A DNA stretch of 64,000 nt from Toxorhynchites rutilus septentrionalis (Eukaryota > Arthropoda > Insecta > Diptera > Culicidae), in NCBI RefSeq assembly GCF_029784135.1, contig NC_073745.1, forward strand, positions 80,105,569 to 80,169,568, read 5' to 3'. Position 1 is the first letter of the stretch. Each line of letters starts with the position of its first letter. This document shows, piece by piece, positions 1-9,676 of this stretch. The notes under the pieces are model-generated. The model was not told the origin of the DNA. It made no database searches and was given only the letters and a program-made list of their open reading frames with translations. The position numbers and the translations under genes were made by a program.

Positions 1-807
1 TACAAAGCTGCTTAAAATAATTGGGGCTACAATATTGTCGAATTATATTTGCCTCTATCTATGAAGATAAGAAAATTAGATTTTGTATTTCAACGAAAAT
101 TTTGGTCACACTATTTTTATTACATGAAAATTAGCGTCCTATCATATGTAACAACTTTGTCGAAGACAGTTTTTGTCTAGAGGATAAAGATCTTCCATTA
201 AGTTGTATTCTATCTAAGTTGCGTTAGGGTCACCACTAAAAAAACGGTTTTTTTGCTCTAACTATTATATTTCAACCTCTACATCAAAATTGTCTAAGAA
301 CGACTTTTAGAGCTTATCATGACCAACATTTATATACAGAACTTGTCAATATCTTAATACTACTCAATGTTATTGATGGGTTTTCACCCAAAAACTCATG
401 ATCTCAATTTTAGTTTACTCAAATACAAAAAATAACATAATGTTGGAAATCCCACATTATGTAGAGTCATGTATGCTCTTTCAAATACCGTCAACGAACA
501 TTTTTTATGAGCAAAAAAAATTAAGAGCAAAAAAAATTAAGAGCAAAAAAAATTAAGAGCAAAAAAACGGTTTTTTGATTGTGACCCTATCGCAACTTTA
601 AAAAAAACGCTATGTCGGTTATTTCAACAGATAGAAAAAAAAACCTTGTTCTAAAAAGTTTTCTTAAATAACTGGGGCTATAACATTGTAGATCTATGTT
701 TACCTCTATCTATGAAGATAAGATAATTAGAATTTTTATTTCATCGTAAATTTTGGTCACCCTATTTTTGACAACATTCAAATAAGCGCTTTATCATATG
801 CAACTGT
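1..807. repeat. AT-rich region with two direct copies of a ~155-bp repeat
   Basis: Positions 1-154 and 654-807 are clearly related: both run from a 'TTAAATAA.TGGGGCTA' stretch through 'CCTCTATCTATGAAGATAAGA' like sequence to 'TATCATATG'. The DNA between them is AT-rich and has no coding signal. Both copies hold the same order of motifs, so this is a dispersed or tandem repeat and not chance. Function unknown. Confidence 0.7.
509..567. repeat. 16-bp minisatellite, about 3.5 units
   Basis: The unit GAGCAAAAAAAATTAA starts at 509, 525, 541 and 557, the last copy being partial. It lies between the two 155-bp repeats. Confidence 0.9.
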
Positions 808-1059
808 TGACGCAAGGTTTTTAATATACAATCATATAAGATGGGAAGGTTTATATAAACATGTTTGTAATTACATAAGTTTATTCAAATATTAATATTG
901 CGCTTATATTAACTTTTTAGTGCAATTTTATCAAAATTTGAAAGAGAAAAAAAGAAAATTTATCATTTACCCCCCATTACTTGTCAATTTTTACTGCTTT
1001 TCGTTCTTTGATCTATCATTTTGACAGTTCAATTTGAGAGGATAAAAATTGCGATTAGA

Positions 1060-1407
1060 TAGAAATTTGAGTTTAAGTTTTAAGTGTTTTTTTATTTCTT
1101 AACTTTCAACATTGAGTTTCTTTCAAGGATCGACATTGTAATTATTGATAGATTTAGTTTTTCATAGGTTTCTCGGTTAAAGATAGAAGGCGCTATATTT
1201 TTTTTATATTTTTCTGGAAAGCTGAGGTTTCTTTACATAATATATGCGAAAATCAGAGAGGTGTAATTTTTTGTTTTTGAGTTATTATTTTGCAAATTTA
1301 ACATGTTTTAAGTCCTCGTTCAATATACCTATGTGACTAGATTAGACCTATGCAACTTGACTCCAATCTTCCCGCAAGTGTGATATTTTTTTCAAAGAAG
1401 GTTAGTA
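1060..1407. repeat. Left part of a dispersed AT-rich repeat interrupted by a DD37E transposon
   Basis: This stretch, rich in 'AAAGCTGAGG' and 'GTGATATTTTTTTC', matches 14245-14500. The match resumes on the far side of the transposon at 2710 ('TTCAATTTAATATGTTGATC'). The 14-kb copy has no insertion at that point, so it is a paralogous empty site. Short pieces of the same family recur at 2710-3080 and 3820-3900. No gene is seen. Confidence 0.7.
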
Positions 1408-2707
1408 AAGGGTGTGTCACATCAAATTGCATCACGGAAAAAACGCTGTAGAAATTTAATTTTTAGGAATTATATCTTCAGCTTTCGCTTATAATCAGAT
1501 AAGAGTGTATAGATCACGTTGGCCATGCTTCACTGTCAATTTTTCGTAAATTTGGAAAAATGTCGTCGAACGAAAAAGAGCGTCGTGAATTAATCCTGTG
1601 CACTCATTTCGAGAATCCGGAGTTGTCACATCGGGACATCGGTAAGATGCTGGGAATCGTCCAATCCACGGTCAGCAGAGTACTAAAACGATACTTCGAG
1701 AACCTAACCATCGACCGGAAGGTGAAGAACGGCAAAAATGGATGCTCCGTCAGTGAAAAAGATCACAAGCGCGTAGTTAAGCAGTTTAGACGTGATCCGA
1801 GAAGTTCGGTCCGGGATGTCGCCAATAAGCTGAATTTGTCAAGTTCATTCGTCCAGCGGACCAAGCAGCGGGAGGGCCTGCGTACATACAAGGTTCAGAA
1901 GGCTCCTAACTGCGACGAAAGGCAAAACATGGTGGGGAAGACGCGAGCCCGGAAGCTGTACACCGAAATGCTGACGAAGCCGCATTGCCTGGTAATGGAC
2001 GACGAAACCTACGTCAAAGCGGACTTTCGTCAGCTGCCGGGCCTGTTGTTCTTCTCCGCAGAGGACAAATTCAGCGTTCCGGAGGTGATTCGCAAGCAGA
2101 AACTATCCAAGTTTGCCAAAAAGTACATGGTGTGGCAAGCGATTTGCTCTTGCGGAAAGCGGAGCGCCCCCTTCGTGATGACCGGCACGGTAAACGGGCA
2201 GGTTTGCCTTAAGGAGTGCCTACAGAAGCGCTTACTACCACTATTGAAGCAACACGAGGGCCCGACCATCTTCTGGCCGGATCTCGCTTCGTGCCACTAT
2301 TCAAAGGACGTGTTGGAGTGGTACGAAGCCAACGGGGTCACCTTCGTGCCAAAGGAAATGAACCCGCCCAACGCGCCGGAGCTTCGCCCAATAGAGAAAT
2401 ATTGGGCGATTATGAAGCAGGCCCTCCGGAAGAACCCAAAAGTTGTCAAATCGGAGGCGGACTTCAAGAGAAAATGGATTTCTGTTAAAAAAAAAACTAC
2501 AACCTGAAGTTGTACAGAACCTTATGGACGGGGTAAAGAGGAAGGTGCGAGCATACGGGCTTGGGCTCGAAGTATGAATAAAAAGAAAATGCCAAAAGTT
2601 GTTTAATAGTTTTTATTTTACTGTCTAAAATATTCAAAAGGATCGGTCTACTGGGCGAATTTCTACAGCGTTTTTTTCCGTGATGCAATTTGATGTGACA
2701 CACCCTT
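1408..2707 (+). mobile_element. Tc1/mariner transposon of the DD37E class, full-length copy 1
   Basis: The element is 1300 bp. It is flanked by TA on both sides (1406-1407 and 2708-2709), the target duplication of this superfamily. The ends are inverted repeats of about 50 bp beginning AAGGGTGTGTCACATCAAAT. One transposase gene fills the centre. A second copy in opposite orientation lies at 38611-39907. The empty site is visible in the paralogous repeat near 14500. The ends, target duplication and open frame are all intact, so the copy looks young. Whether it can still move depends on the frame at its 3' end (see the coding entry). Confidence 0.93.
1560..2507 (+). CDS. DD37E transposase, copy 1 (315 aa as read)
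   Basis: This is the DNA cut-and-paste transposase of an IS630/Tc1/mariner element and acts in the nucleus on its own inverted repeats. The N-terminal ~115 residues carry two helix-turn-helix segments (around residues 22-45 and 65-105). The catalytic triad is D148 (motif MDDETY), D241 (FWPDLAS) and E279 (RPIEKYW). There are 37 residues between the last two, hence DD37E. The start is the first ATG after the 5' inverted repeat. The frame ends VKKKTTT because of a run of ten A at 2486-2495. Read with one base less, the following DNA encodes about 25 more residues (LQPEVVQNLMDG...) and stops at a TGA near 2575. The same A10 and the same hidden tail occur in copy 2. Family and active-site calls are firm; activity is untested. 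Confidence 0.93.
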   Translation: MSSNEKERRELILCTHFENPELSHRDIGKMLGIVQSTVSRVLKRYFENLTIDRKVKNGKNGCSVSEKDHKRVVKQFRRDPRSSVRDVANKLNLSSSFVQRTKQREGLRTYKVQKAPNCDERQNMVGKTRARKLYTEMLTKPHCLVMDDETYVKADFRQLPGLLFFSAEDKFSVPEVIRKQKLSKFAKKYMVWQAICSCGKRSAPFVMTGTVNGQVCLKECLQKRLLPLLKQHEGPTIFWPDLASCHYSKDVLEWYEANGVTFVPKEMNPPNAPELRPIEKYWAIMKQALRKNPKVVKSEADFKRKWISVKKKTTT

Positions 2708-2709
2708 TA

Positions 2710-3534
2710 TATCGACTTCAATTTAATATGTTGATCATATAAATCAGTTCAGTAGTGCAGCTATTATGGATTTTTGCAAGAAATGAATTCCCGGACCACC
2801 GGTTAACTTTGAAAAATCTTATCTCAAAAACGAAAAAAGCCTTTCTGATATCTAGATATGTAACGTAAAAAATCCTCAGCTATAAAGAAAAAAAAGAAAA
2901 AAATATAGTGCCACTAAAAGCCAGGAAAACAACAAAAATCGTCTACAATCAATAGTTACGAAAATAAAATCAATTTTTTTGCAGGCTCAAGATTTTTTAA
3001 TAAAAGACTAGCTCATTGGCTTCGATTGTATGTGTCGATCAAATCGGTTCAGTGGTTCAATAGTTATGAATTTGTGAAAAAAGTCATTTTTGAGAAAAAA
3101 TGGAAAAAAATATTTTTCGGACAACCCTCAAATGGAAATGGACACCCTGATGAAAAAATAAAAAATACGGGTCTAATATTTTGCGATAAAAAACAAAATT
3201 ATTACTTTTGACGAAAATCTGAGAACCACTTTATCGGTTTGGTATGGAAAGGCTGATTACCTATATTTACTTATATTATTCTCAATATTTTCTGAATTCC
3301 TCATTCCACAGAACTCAAGCCACCGAGAACGAAATTGACTAGGGTTATAAATAAATCAATGATGTTTATCGTGTGGTCCATGGTCCATCGCAAACTGAAA
3401 TCGTTTTTTGTTGGTGTTGCTGATCATCGATCGCTTTTTGGCGAAGTATAGAGTATTTAAAAATTGACCCGACACATCCTTCCAGCAGTGTTCAAATATA
3501 TGTCGGGATATATAAAAAACGTCCAAAAATAATA
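2710..3534. repeat. AT-rich dispersed repeat DNA without genes
   Basis: It continues the repeat interrupted by the transposon. It contains 'CAAATCGGTTCAGTGG' and 'AAAGACTAGCTCATTGG', whose reverse complements recur at 3840-3900 and 13905-13970. From about 3100 onward I recognise nothing. Confidence 0.5.
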
Positions 3535-3902
3535 CCGTTTTGTCTCAAATTCCGAACACTTAAGCTTTGGTGGCCATTAAACAGTGTCTCATTACTCAAA
3601 ATGGTACTTTATAGCGGAATTAATTTGATTTTTGGATACAATAGAGCCTCCTTTTTCATATGACATCAAAAAAATTGATTTAAAAATATATTTTCAAGGT
3701 GAAAATCTAAAAATTACATTAATCACATTTGTCTCAAATTCCGAACACCATTTATGTCACTGATTCATATTCCGAATACTTTTGTCTCAAATTCCGAACA
3801 GCCAAAATGCATTTGTTGAAAAAAACCATAACTTTTGAACTACTGGACCGATTCAGATGATCGATATATCAAATTAAAGTGAATAAGCTAGTCTTTTTTT
3901 TT

Positions 3903-4629
3903 TGATGGCGGGTCATCAAAGATGTGTGAGGCCGAGCGTTGTCCTGGTGGAAAACAACATCATTTCTATTGATCATTTCTGGCCGCTTCTGGTCAATCGC
4001 CTGCTTCAAACGGCCAAGCTGCTCACAGTAGAGAACCGAGTTGAGGGTCTGGCCATAGTTGAGCAGCTCATAGTGGATGATTCCCTTCCAATCCCATCAA
4101 ACACACAGCAAAACCTTCCTGGCCGTCAATCCGTACTTTGCGATGGTTTGGGTCAGCTCACCGCGCTTCGACCACGACTTTTTTCGCTTTAGGTTGTCGT
4201 ACGTGATCCAATTTTCATCACCAGTCACCATTTTCTTCAAAAATGGGTCGAGTTCGTTCCGTTTCAGCAGTGCATCGCAGGCGTTGGTTCGGTCTAACAG
4301 ATTTTTTTGCGTCAACTCGTGTGGCACCCATACATCCAACTTTTTTTGGAATCCAATCTTCTGCAAATGGTTCCAAACGGTTTTATGGTCTATACCCAGT
4401 TCCTGGCCAATCGAGCGAGTGCTCACATGCCGGCTCACTTGGATGATTTCAACGATTTTATCGCTTTCCACGAATATTGGCCTACCAGTACGGGGTGTAT
4501 CTTCGACAGCCACTACACCAGAACGAAATCGATCAAACCAACGCTGTGTTGTGCGAATCGTTACAGTATCGGTTCCATAAACTACACGAATTTTTTCGGC
4601 CGCCTTCGTTGCAGTTTTACCTCGCGGGT
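3903..4629 (-). pseudogene. Mariner (DD34D, irritans-like) transposase fragment, N-terminal to middle part
   Basis: Minus-strand reading gives the mariner order: RGKTATKAAEK (helix-turn-helix region, near 4625), VEDTPRTGRPIF, the linker VSTRSIGQELGIDHKTVW, then VTGDENWITYDN with the first catalytic D. After a frame change it gives VVFHQDNARPHTSLMTRH with the second catalytic D near 3930. The gene is cut at 3903 beside a run of ten T, so the last catalytic D and the C-terminus are missing here. Frame changes are needed at about 4097 and 4560. A related, differently deleted copy lies at 59008-61801. Confidence 0.88.
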
Positions 4630-4775
4630 AAATTGAAGTTGCCTGCTAAATGGCAACAAGTTTGCGAACAAAACGGCGCATATTTGACTTAAATTGGATA
4701 ATTTTGAGTATGTTAAATAAAGCGTCAAATATCGATCAGAAATACGACATTTCGTTTTCCCCAACCCTATATAAA
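4630..4775 (+). pseudogene. Mariner C-terminus and 3' terminal repeat, inverted relative to the rest
   Basis: On the plus strand this reads KLKLPAKWQQVCEQNGAYLT and a stop at 4690-4692, which is the mariner C-terminus. An untranslated region and the element end (CGACATTTCGTTTTCCCCAA) follow, matching the ends near 59008 and 61801. It abuts the N-terminal part, which reads on the opposite strand, so the element has been rearranged by an internal inversion with loss of the middle. Confidence 0.8.
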
Positions 4776-4780
4776 CAGCA

Positions 4781-6660
4781 ATTAAAGTACAAAAAATCGA
4801 AAAATTCACGATGCTTGTTATCGACGGAATTTGCTAATGCAAACATTTTATCACTGGTTTTCGATAGTCGCTTTTTTTGTAAATGTTCAATATTATAAAT
4901 TATAGGCAGTATCTATACGGGTCGGACTCGATTATATGTGATTCGATTATATACAATTTTGGATTCGATTATATACAGTTTGGAAAAAAATATTTTTTTA
5001 TATATCAAATATGACTTATTTTAAAAAGAACCATTCAACGTTAAGGTAAAGTTTAAGTGGCTATTACATGTACAGTGCGGTAAAAATCGTGATTTTTGAA
5101 GATGTTGCTTGAATTCACACCCGGAATTGTTTATAGCGATATTGCAGCCAAATAAAAAAAGATAGAAGTCAAAGAACAAATTGTAGGGCGGTTGGAGAGC
5201 TTTAATTCAATTGATAGAAACAGTCTAATTTAATATAATTTTATTAGTCTGAAATTAATAATAACACATTAAAAATGATTAACTTTTAAGTCTTTCACTT
5301 CCAAAATATGATTAAAATCCACTAATTTAGATGTTCCACCACTATATACTGTGCTAATTTTCTCATCTTTCAAATTAAAGCAACAGAATCATCTTCCGTA
5401 ACATACTTTTTAATGTAGAGCCAGTTTGAGGCAACAGAGTCCGAAACAAAAAAAAAGTTCTATAACTCTATCATTGTTGAACTATGAACATATGCGTAGA
5501 AGGGTTTTTTTCATCATATATTTATGATCATCTATCTCCTTCTGAGAGAATCTGGGTAATTTTTATTTTCATATGAGAAATGTGTTTTTTGATTTGAAGG
5601 GGATGAATCAAAAATCAAATTCTCCTTTTTTATTCAAAAAACGAAAAATACATGCACAAAAACCCATAAAAAAATTTTTTTTTTTTTTTTGACTCGATTA
5701 TATACAGTGAAAATAAATCCGAAACTATATAATTGAGGCCACGCTGTACCTGTAAATTAATTTTAAAATGAAGCCTATAAACAAAAGAATGTTGGGGTTT
5801 CATTATGAAATTATTTATAACATTAAAGTTCAGTAAATTCTCATTTAAAAATTAGGTGTTCAGAATTCAAATCATACGTCGAAACTCGATTCAAATTCCG
5901 AACTCTACTTCAATACTAATTTTAACAAATATTTCTGCATAAAATATCATTTTTTTTCATCCATTTAATGTAGATTCTTACTTTTCTAGCATTTTACATG
6001 AAAACAGCAAACAAAATAGTTCATAAAACTACTAAAACCGCAAAAATAATGGTGCTTGTCTTTTATGGGATTTGCTAACGTAAACATTTTATCATTGGTT
6101 TTGACTGTCACTTTTTTGCAAATGCTTAATATTATAAATTATAGGCTGTATCGATATCTGTAAATGATGTTAAAATGAAGCCTATAACCCATAGAATGTC
6201 ATGGTTCACATTATTCAACTATTTATACCATTAAAGTTTAGTAAATTTACATTTAAAATGAAGAGTTCGGAATTTGAATCATGCATAGAAACTTGGTTCA
6301 AATTCCGAGCACTACTTCAATACTTATTTTAATGAATATTTCTGCATAAAATAGCATTTTTTCATCATTTTTTTTTTGTAGATTCTCACCTTTTCTAGCA
6401 ATTAACATAAAAAAAGCAAACAAAGAAATTGGAAGAACTACAAAAACTAAAAAATTAACGATGCTTGTTTTTTGCGCAATTTGCTTACGCAAGCATTTTA
6501 TCTTTAATATTCTACATTATAGGCTAAATCAATGCCTGTAAATGATGTTAAAAAGTAGCTTATACCTCAAAGAATATGAGGGCTTTCATTATTCAATTAT
6601 TTGTAACATTAAAGTGTAGTAAATTTACATTTAAAAATGAAGTGTTCGGAATTTGAGACT
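4781..6660. repeat. Tandem units of about 390 bp
   Basis: The order 'ACGATGCTTGTT..GCAATTTGCTAACG..AAACATTTTATC..AATATTATAAATTATAGGC..CTGTAAATGATGTTAAAATGAAGCC..TTTGCATAAAATA' recurs starting near 4800, 6050 and 6455. The intervening segments with TTCCGAAC lie at 5860-5910, 6255-6310 and 6640-6660. The first unit is split by the 829-bp insertion. No open frame is conserved between units. Confidence 0.7.
4918..5746. mobile_element. 829-bp TA-flanked MITE-like element with GATTATATACAG repeats
   Basis: It interrupts a tandem unit exactly: host sequence ends '..CAGTATCTATA' and resumes 'TACCTGTAAAT', with TA at 4916-4917 and 5747-5748. The left end CGGGTCGGACTCGATTATAT and the inverted right end CAGCGTGGCCTCAATTATAT match at 14 of 20 positions. 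Copies of 'GATTATATACAG' lie near both ends. There is no coding frame. It is a non-autonomous element of unknown family. Confidence 0.7.
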
Positions 6661-6689
6661 GTTCGGAATATGAGACAAAACGGTATAGC

Positions 6690-8572
6690 AAAGCAAAACA
6701 AAAGCAGACAAATGCGTCCGGATGCGTAAGCATAAACATCCACCCGATGGATTAATTAAAGAAATTGGAGAATGTTACCGTTTTTTCATGTTTCCTCGTG
6801 ATTGCCCATCCCCCTGTTTTTTTTTTTCAAATACTTTCCACTCGTTGACGTTTTTCCATCGTTTTTCAGTTGCTTCGTTTCCCTCCCGTTTTTGGCTTTC
6901 ACTCGATTACCCCTCGCATAGCCTCCTTCCAACCCGCCACTTGCGGATGCTTCCCAATTTTAATATGTTACAATTTCAATCAATAATTTTCTTAAGTATA
7001 TAGGATTTATTTTCGATTTCTGGTGAAGGCGACTGTGGAGTGGAGCTGGCCGTTAAAGAAGTAAAAATTAAGAAGGGTCGCATTTGAACCGTGATTACTC
7101 CTCAGAGTGGCAGAGAGAGCGCGGGATGGCTAAAACGATTTGCGTATGGCCCGGAAAAAAGTAGATTCACATCAAGGATCAGCAGCAGCAGCCGCTGCTG
7201 TTCGAACTGTACATGTGTGTATGTGTGTACGTAATCCCACAGTTGGTATGGGGTTTGGACTTGGGCTATTGAATGAGAATGAAAAGTAATTCGTCCTTTT
7301 TCGCAGCTCTGGGTGAATATGAAGGGAGAAGAGATGTTCGAAAGTCGAGTCGCTAAGGACGATTGAGAATCGGGCAGATGAAAAAGCACAAATGTGAAAA
7401 GGAAAATCCTATTTCGATCGCAGAAAAAGTTTCCGTCCAGCATGCGAAAGATTAATTGGAAATTAATGCTGTGGATGAATAAAAGTTTTAGAACACAGTA
7501 ATGCTAAATTAATACTTTCTTTATTTTTTTTTTGAAACACCTACCAGCGACTATTTACGTTAAACTGTTGTTTAAAATGTCCCAAGATTTATATGAAACA
7601 TACTTCGGTGCAAATGATTTTTTAAAAGTCCTCCAAAAATATGCTCCAACGATGGTGCCTTCAACAACCCTTTCAAAAGTTCATCGTCGTAGTGCTGCAA
7701 TCTGCGTTGCCACTGCATAAAGTACCCCGAATAGAGTAGAAATGGTTGGGAAAGAGGAAAAAAAATCCCAGCAAAATCTGAATCACTGTGGCACTCCTAT
7801 TGTATAAATCCGGCAGAAACTTCGCGCCAAGAGATGAGGACAGCCAAAGAACGCGGAATCAAGTGGGCGGTTTGCAAATATATTCATAAATTTTTCAACC
7901 ATCGGAAGGCATCCGTTCCGTCGGCCGGTGTGAGACCGGTCAGGGAGGGAAAGTTGGCAGCAAGCGGAGAGCAAAGTTAAAATTGTAATATTTTATTCAG
8001 CAAAAGCCACACAATTCTCGAAATTCTTCTCGCTCGTTGCAGGACTTTTTTGCTTCCTTTATTTCTACGCTGAAGCAGCAAAGGAACTACATGGTCGTAT
8101 TTGCTTGGCAAATGCTGGGATGTGCTAGTGGTTACGGCACTGGTGTTGGATCGGAGCGGTTCAGCTTTGCAACGAAACACTTGGACATACTTACTTGTGT
8201 TTTACTTTTTAATATTCCTTCGCTCTTCATTATAAATCTCGCCGCAACTTAATGTTTCCGGCAGACAGGCTAAACTTACCGTGTCCACCGTTGCTCGCTG
8301 TCTTGTTTGGGGCTGCCGCGAACCGTGCGAATCTGCTCTGCGGTTTCGTTACGCCGAATACGGTGACGCATTGTGTGTATGGATTTGCTGAACTATAAAT
8401 TTCATATAAAATAATAATCAAATATTAAGACAATCAGAACGAAATACAAGTACAACTATTCATATTATTGCAAAAATAATGAGGTTGTAGGCCTTGAAAA
8501 TTATAATATTACTCAAAATATTGTCAAAGGCGTAGCACCACGATTTGGTTTTACACGATTGCAAATATCAGC
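6690..8572. other. Gene-poor stretch, nothing recognised
   Basis: Base composition is more even than in the neighbouring repeats, with no internal repeats that I can see. Open frames here (for example minus strand 7102-7443) have no recognisable motifs or start context. It may be single-copy intergenic or intronic DNA. Confidence 0.4.
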
Positions 8573-8585
8573 CTATATGTTGTTT

Positions 8586-9071
8586 TTTTTATCCCATTTA
8601 TTCATTAGGCTCATTAGCATTTAGCTGTAACAGAGCCGGGTTCAATCGTGTACATGTACATATGTTTATGTTTCTATGAATTGTGAATTACACAGTAGTT
8701 AGTAGTAGCCATTTAGGCGTTAAGTTTTCTGTTCCATTACATTATGGTAAATTACACAGTAGTAGCCATTTAGGCGTAAGGGTATTCTTTCTGTTCATCC
8801 ATTGTTCAGCAGACCGGACAGCGGAGACAGTTGATATTGATCATTGTTGAGTTATTTATAGAACAGCAGCCCGATGTTTCTTGCAGAGCAGAGCAGTTGT
8901 ATGGATGAATCGATCTTTGTTCCACCGTGGATCGATTTCCATCGCTGATGATGGTTGCGTGAACGTAGTTATTCTATAACAACACAAAGATGGTCAATTA
9001 AGGGCCCTGAGTTTGAACTCACGATCGATCGCTTGGTAAGCGAACGCGTAACCAAGTGGCTACGAAGACCC
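8586..9071 (-). mobile_element. tRNA-derived SINE, about 486 bp
   Basis: On the minus strand it begins at 9071 with a tRNA-like head: an A-box-like TAGCCACTTGGTTACGCG and a B-box-like GAGTTCAAACTC. It ends in a T tract on the plus strand (8587-8593), that is, an A tail. The 13-bp direct repeat CCTATATGTTGTT at 8573-8585 and 9072-9084 is a clear target-site duplication. RNA polymerase III would start from the internal boxes; a LINE must supply the enzymes. Two copies of TTACACAGTAG..AGCCATTTAGGCGT inside (8690-8720 and 8752-8777) are an internal duplication. Confidence 0.82.
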
Positions 9072-9676
9072 CCTATATGTTGTTATCCCAAGCTAAATTA
9101 ACTGACCTCTGATTCGACATTCTTCGTTTTCTGTTACCACTTGTTCAGCTACCCAGCTTTAAAAAATCACAACTTTCATTAGAATAGTGCGGGGCAAAGG
9201 TGCGCACCCAACTGTTGTCGTCCAATAACTCTTGAAATAAAAGCAAATAAAACTCAATTTGCTTACCAAATTGTAACTATATATATGACCTTCGAAACGT
9301 AGTACAAGAATTTCTCGAGTTTTGTTTGTAGTTAGACAAAAACCTATTTTAATACAAAATGGCAAATGCGTACTTTTGCCCCATAGTGGGGGCAAAGGTG
9401 CGCACCGTACGGGGCAAAAGTGCGCACTTATTGAATTGTACTTCTGAGGCGACTATTAACAAAAATAAATGCTTTATCATTACCAGTGGAAGAAGCATCA
9501 TTACCAGAGTGTGTAGGCACTATCCAGTGGGGAGGTGGGGGTTGCTGTATGATGTTTTAAAGGTGAATAAAGTGGGTGTTATGGTAGAACATACCACGTA
9601 GAAATTTTTGGGAGGGAGGAGACTGACAATATAAGATATCTGAAAATGTCCAACCATTGAAACAGAATTCTTTTTT

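Larger units (their letters stand above)
3535..6683. mobile_element. 3.1-kb TA-flanked terminal-inverted-repeat element, non-autonomous, with nested insertions
   Basis: The left end reads CCGTTTTGTCTCAAATTCCG and the right end is its inverse with few changes. TA flanks both ends (3533-3534 and 6684-6685). Further inverted or direct copies of 'TCAAATTCCGAACAC' lie at about 3729, 3785, 5890, 6300 and 6640, so the ends have been amplified inside. The interior holds a rearranged mariner (3903-4775), an 829-bp insertion (4918-5746) and tandem units (about 4781-6660). It has no transposase of its own. The TA target and end design suggest a Tc1/mariner or pogo-like mobiliser; this is inference. Confidence 0.7.
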
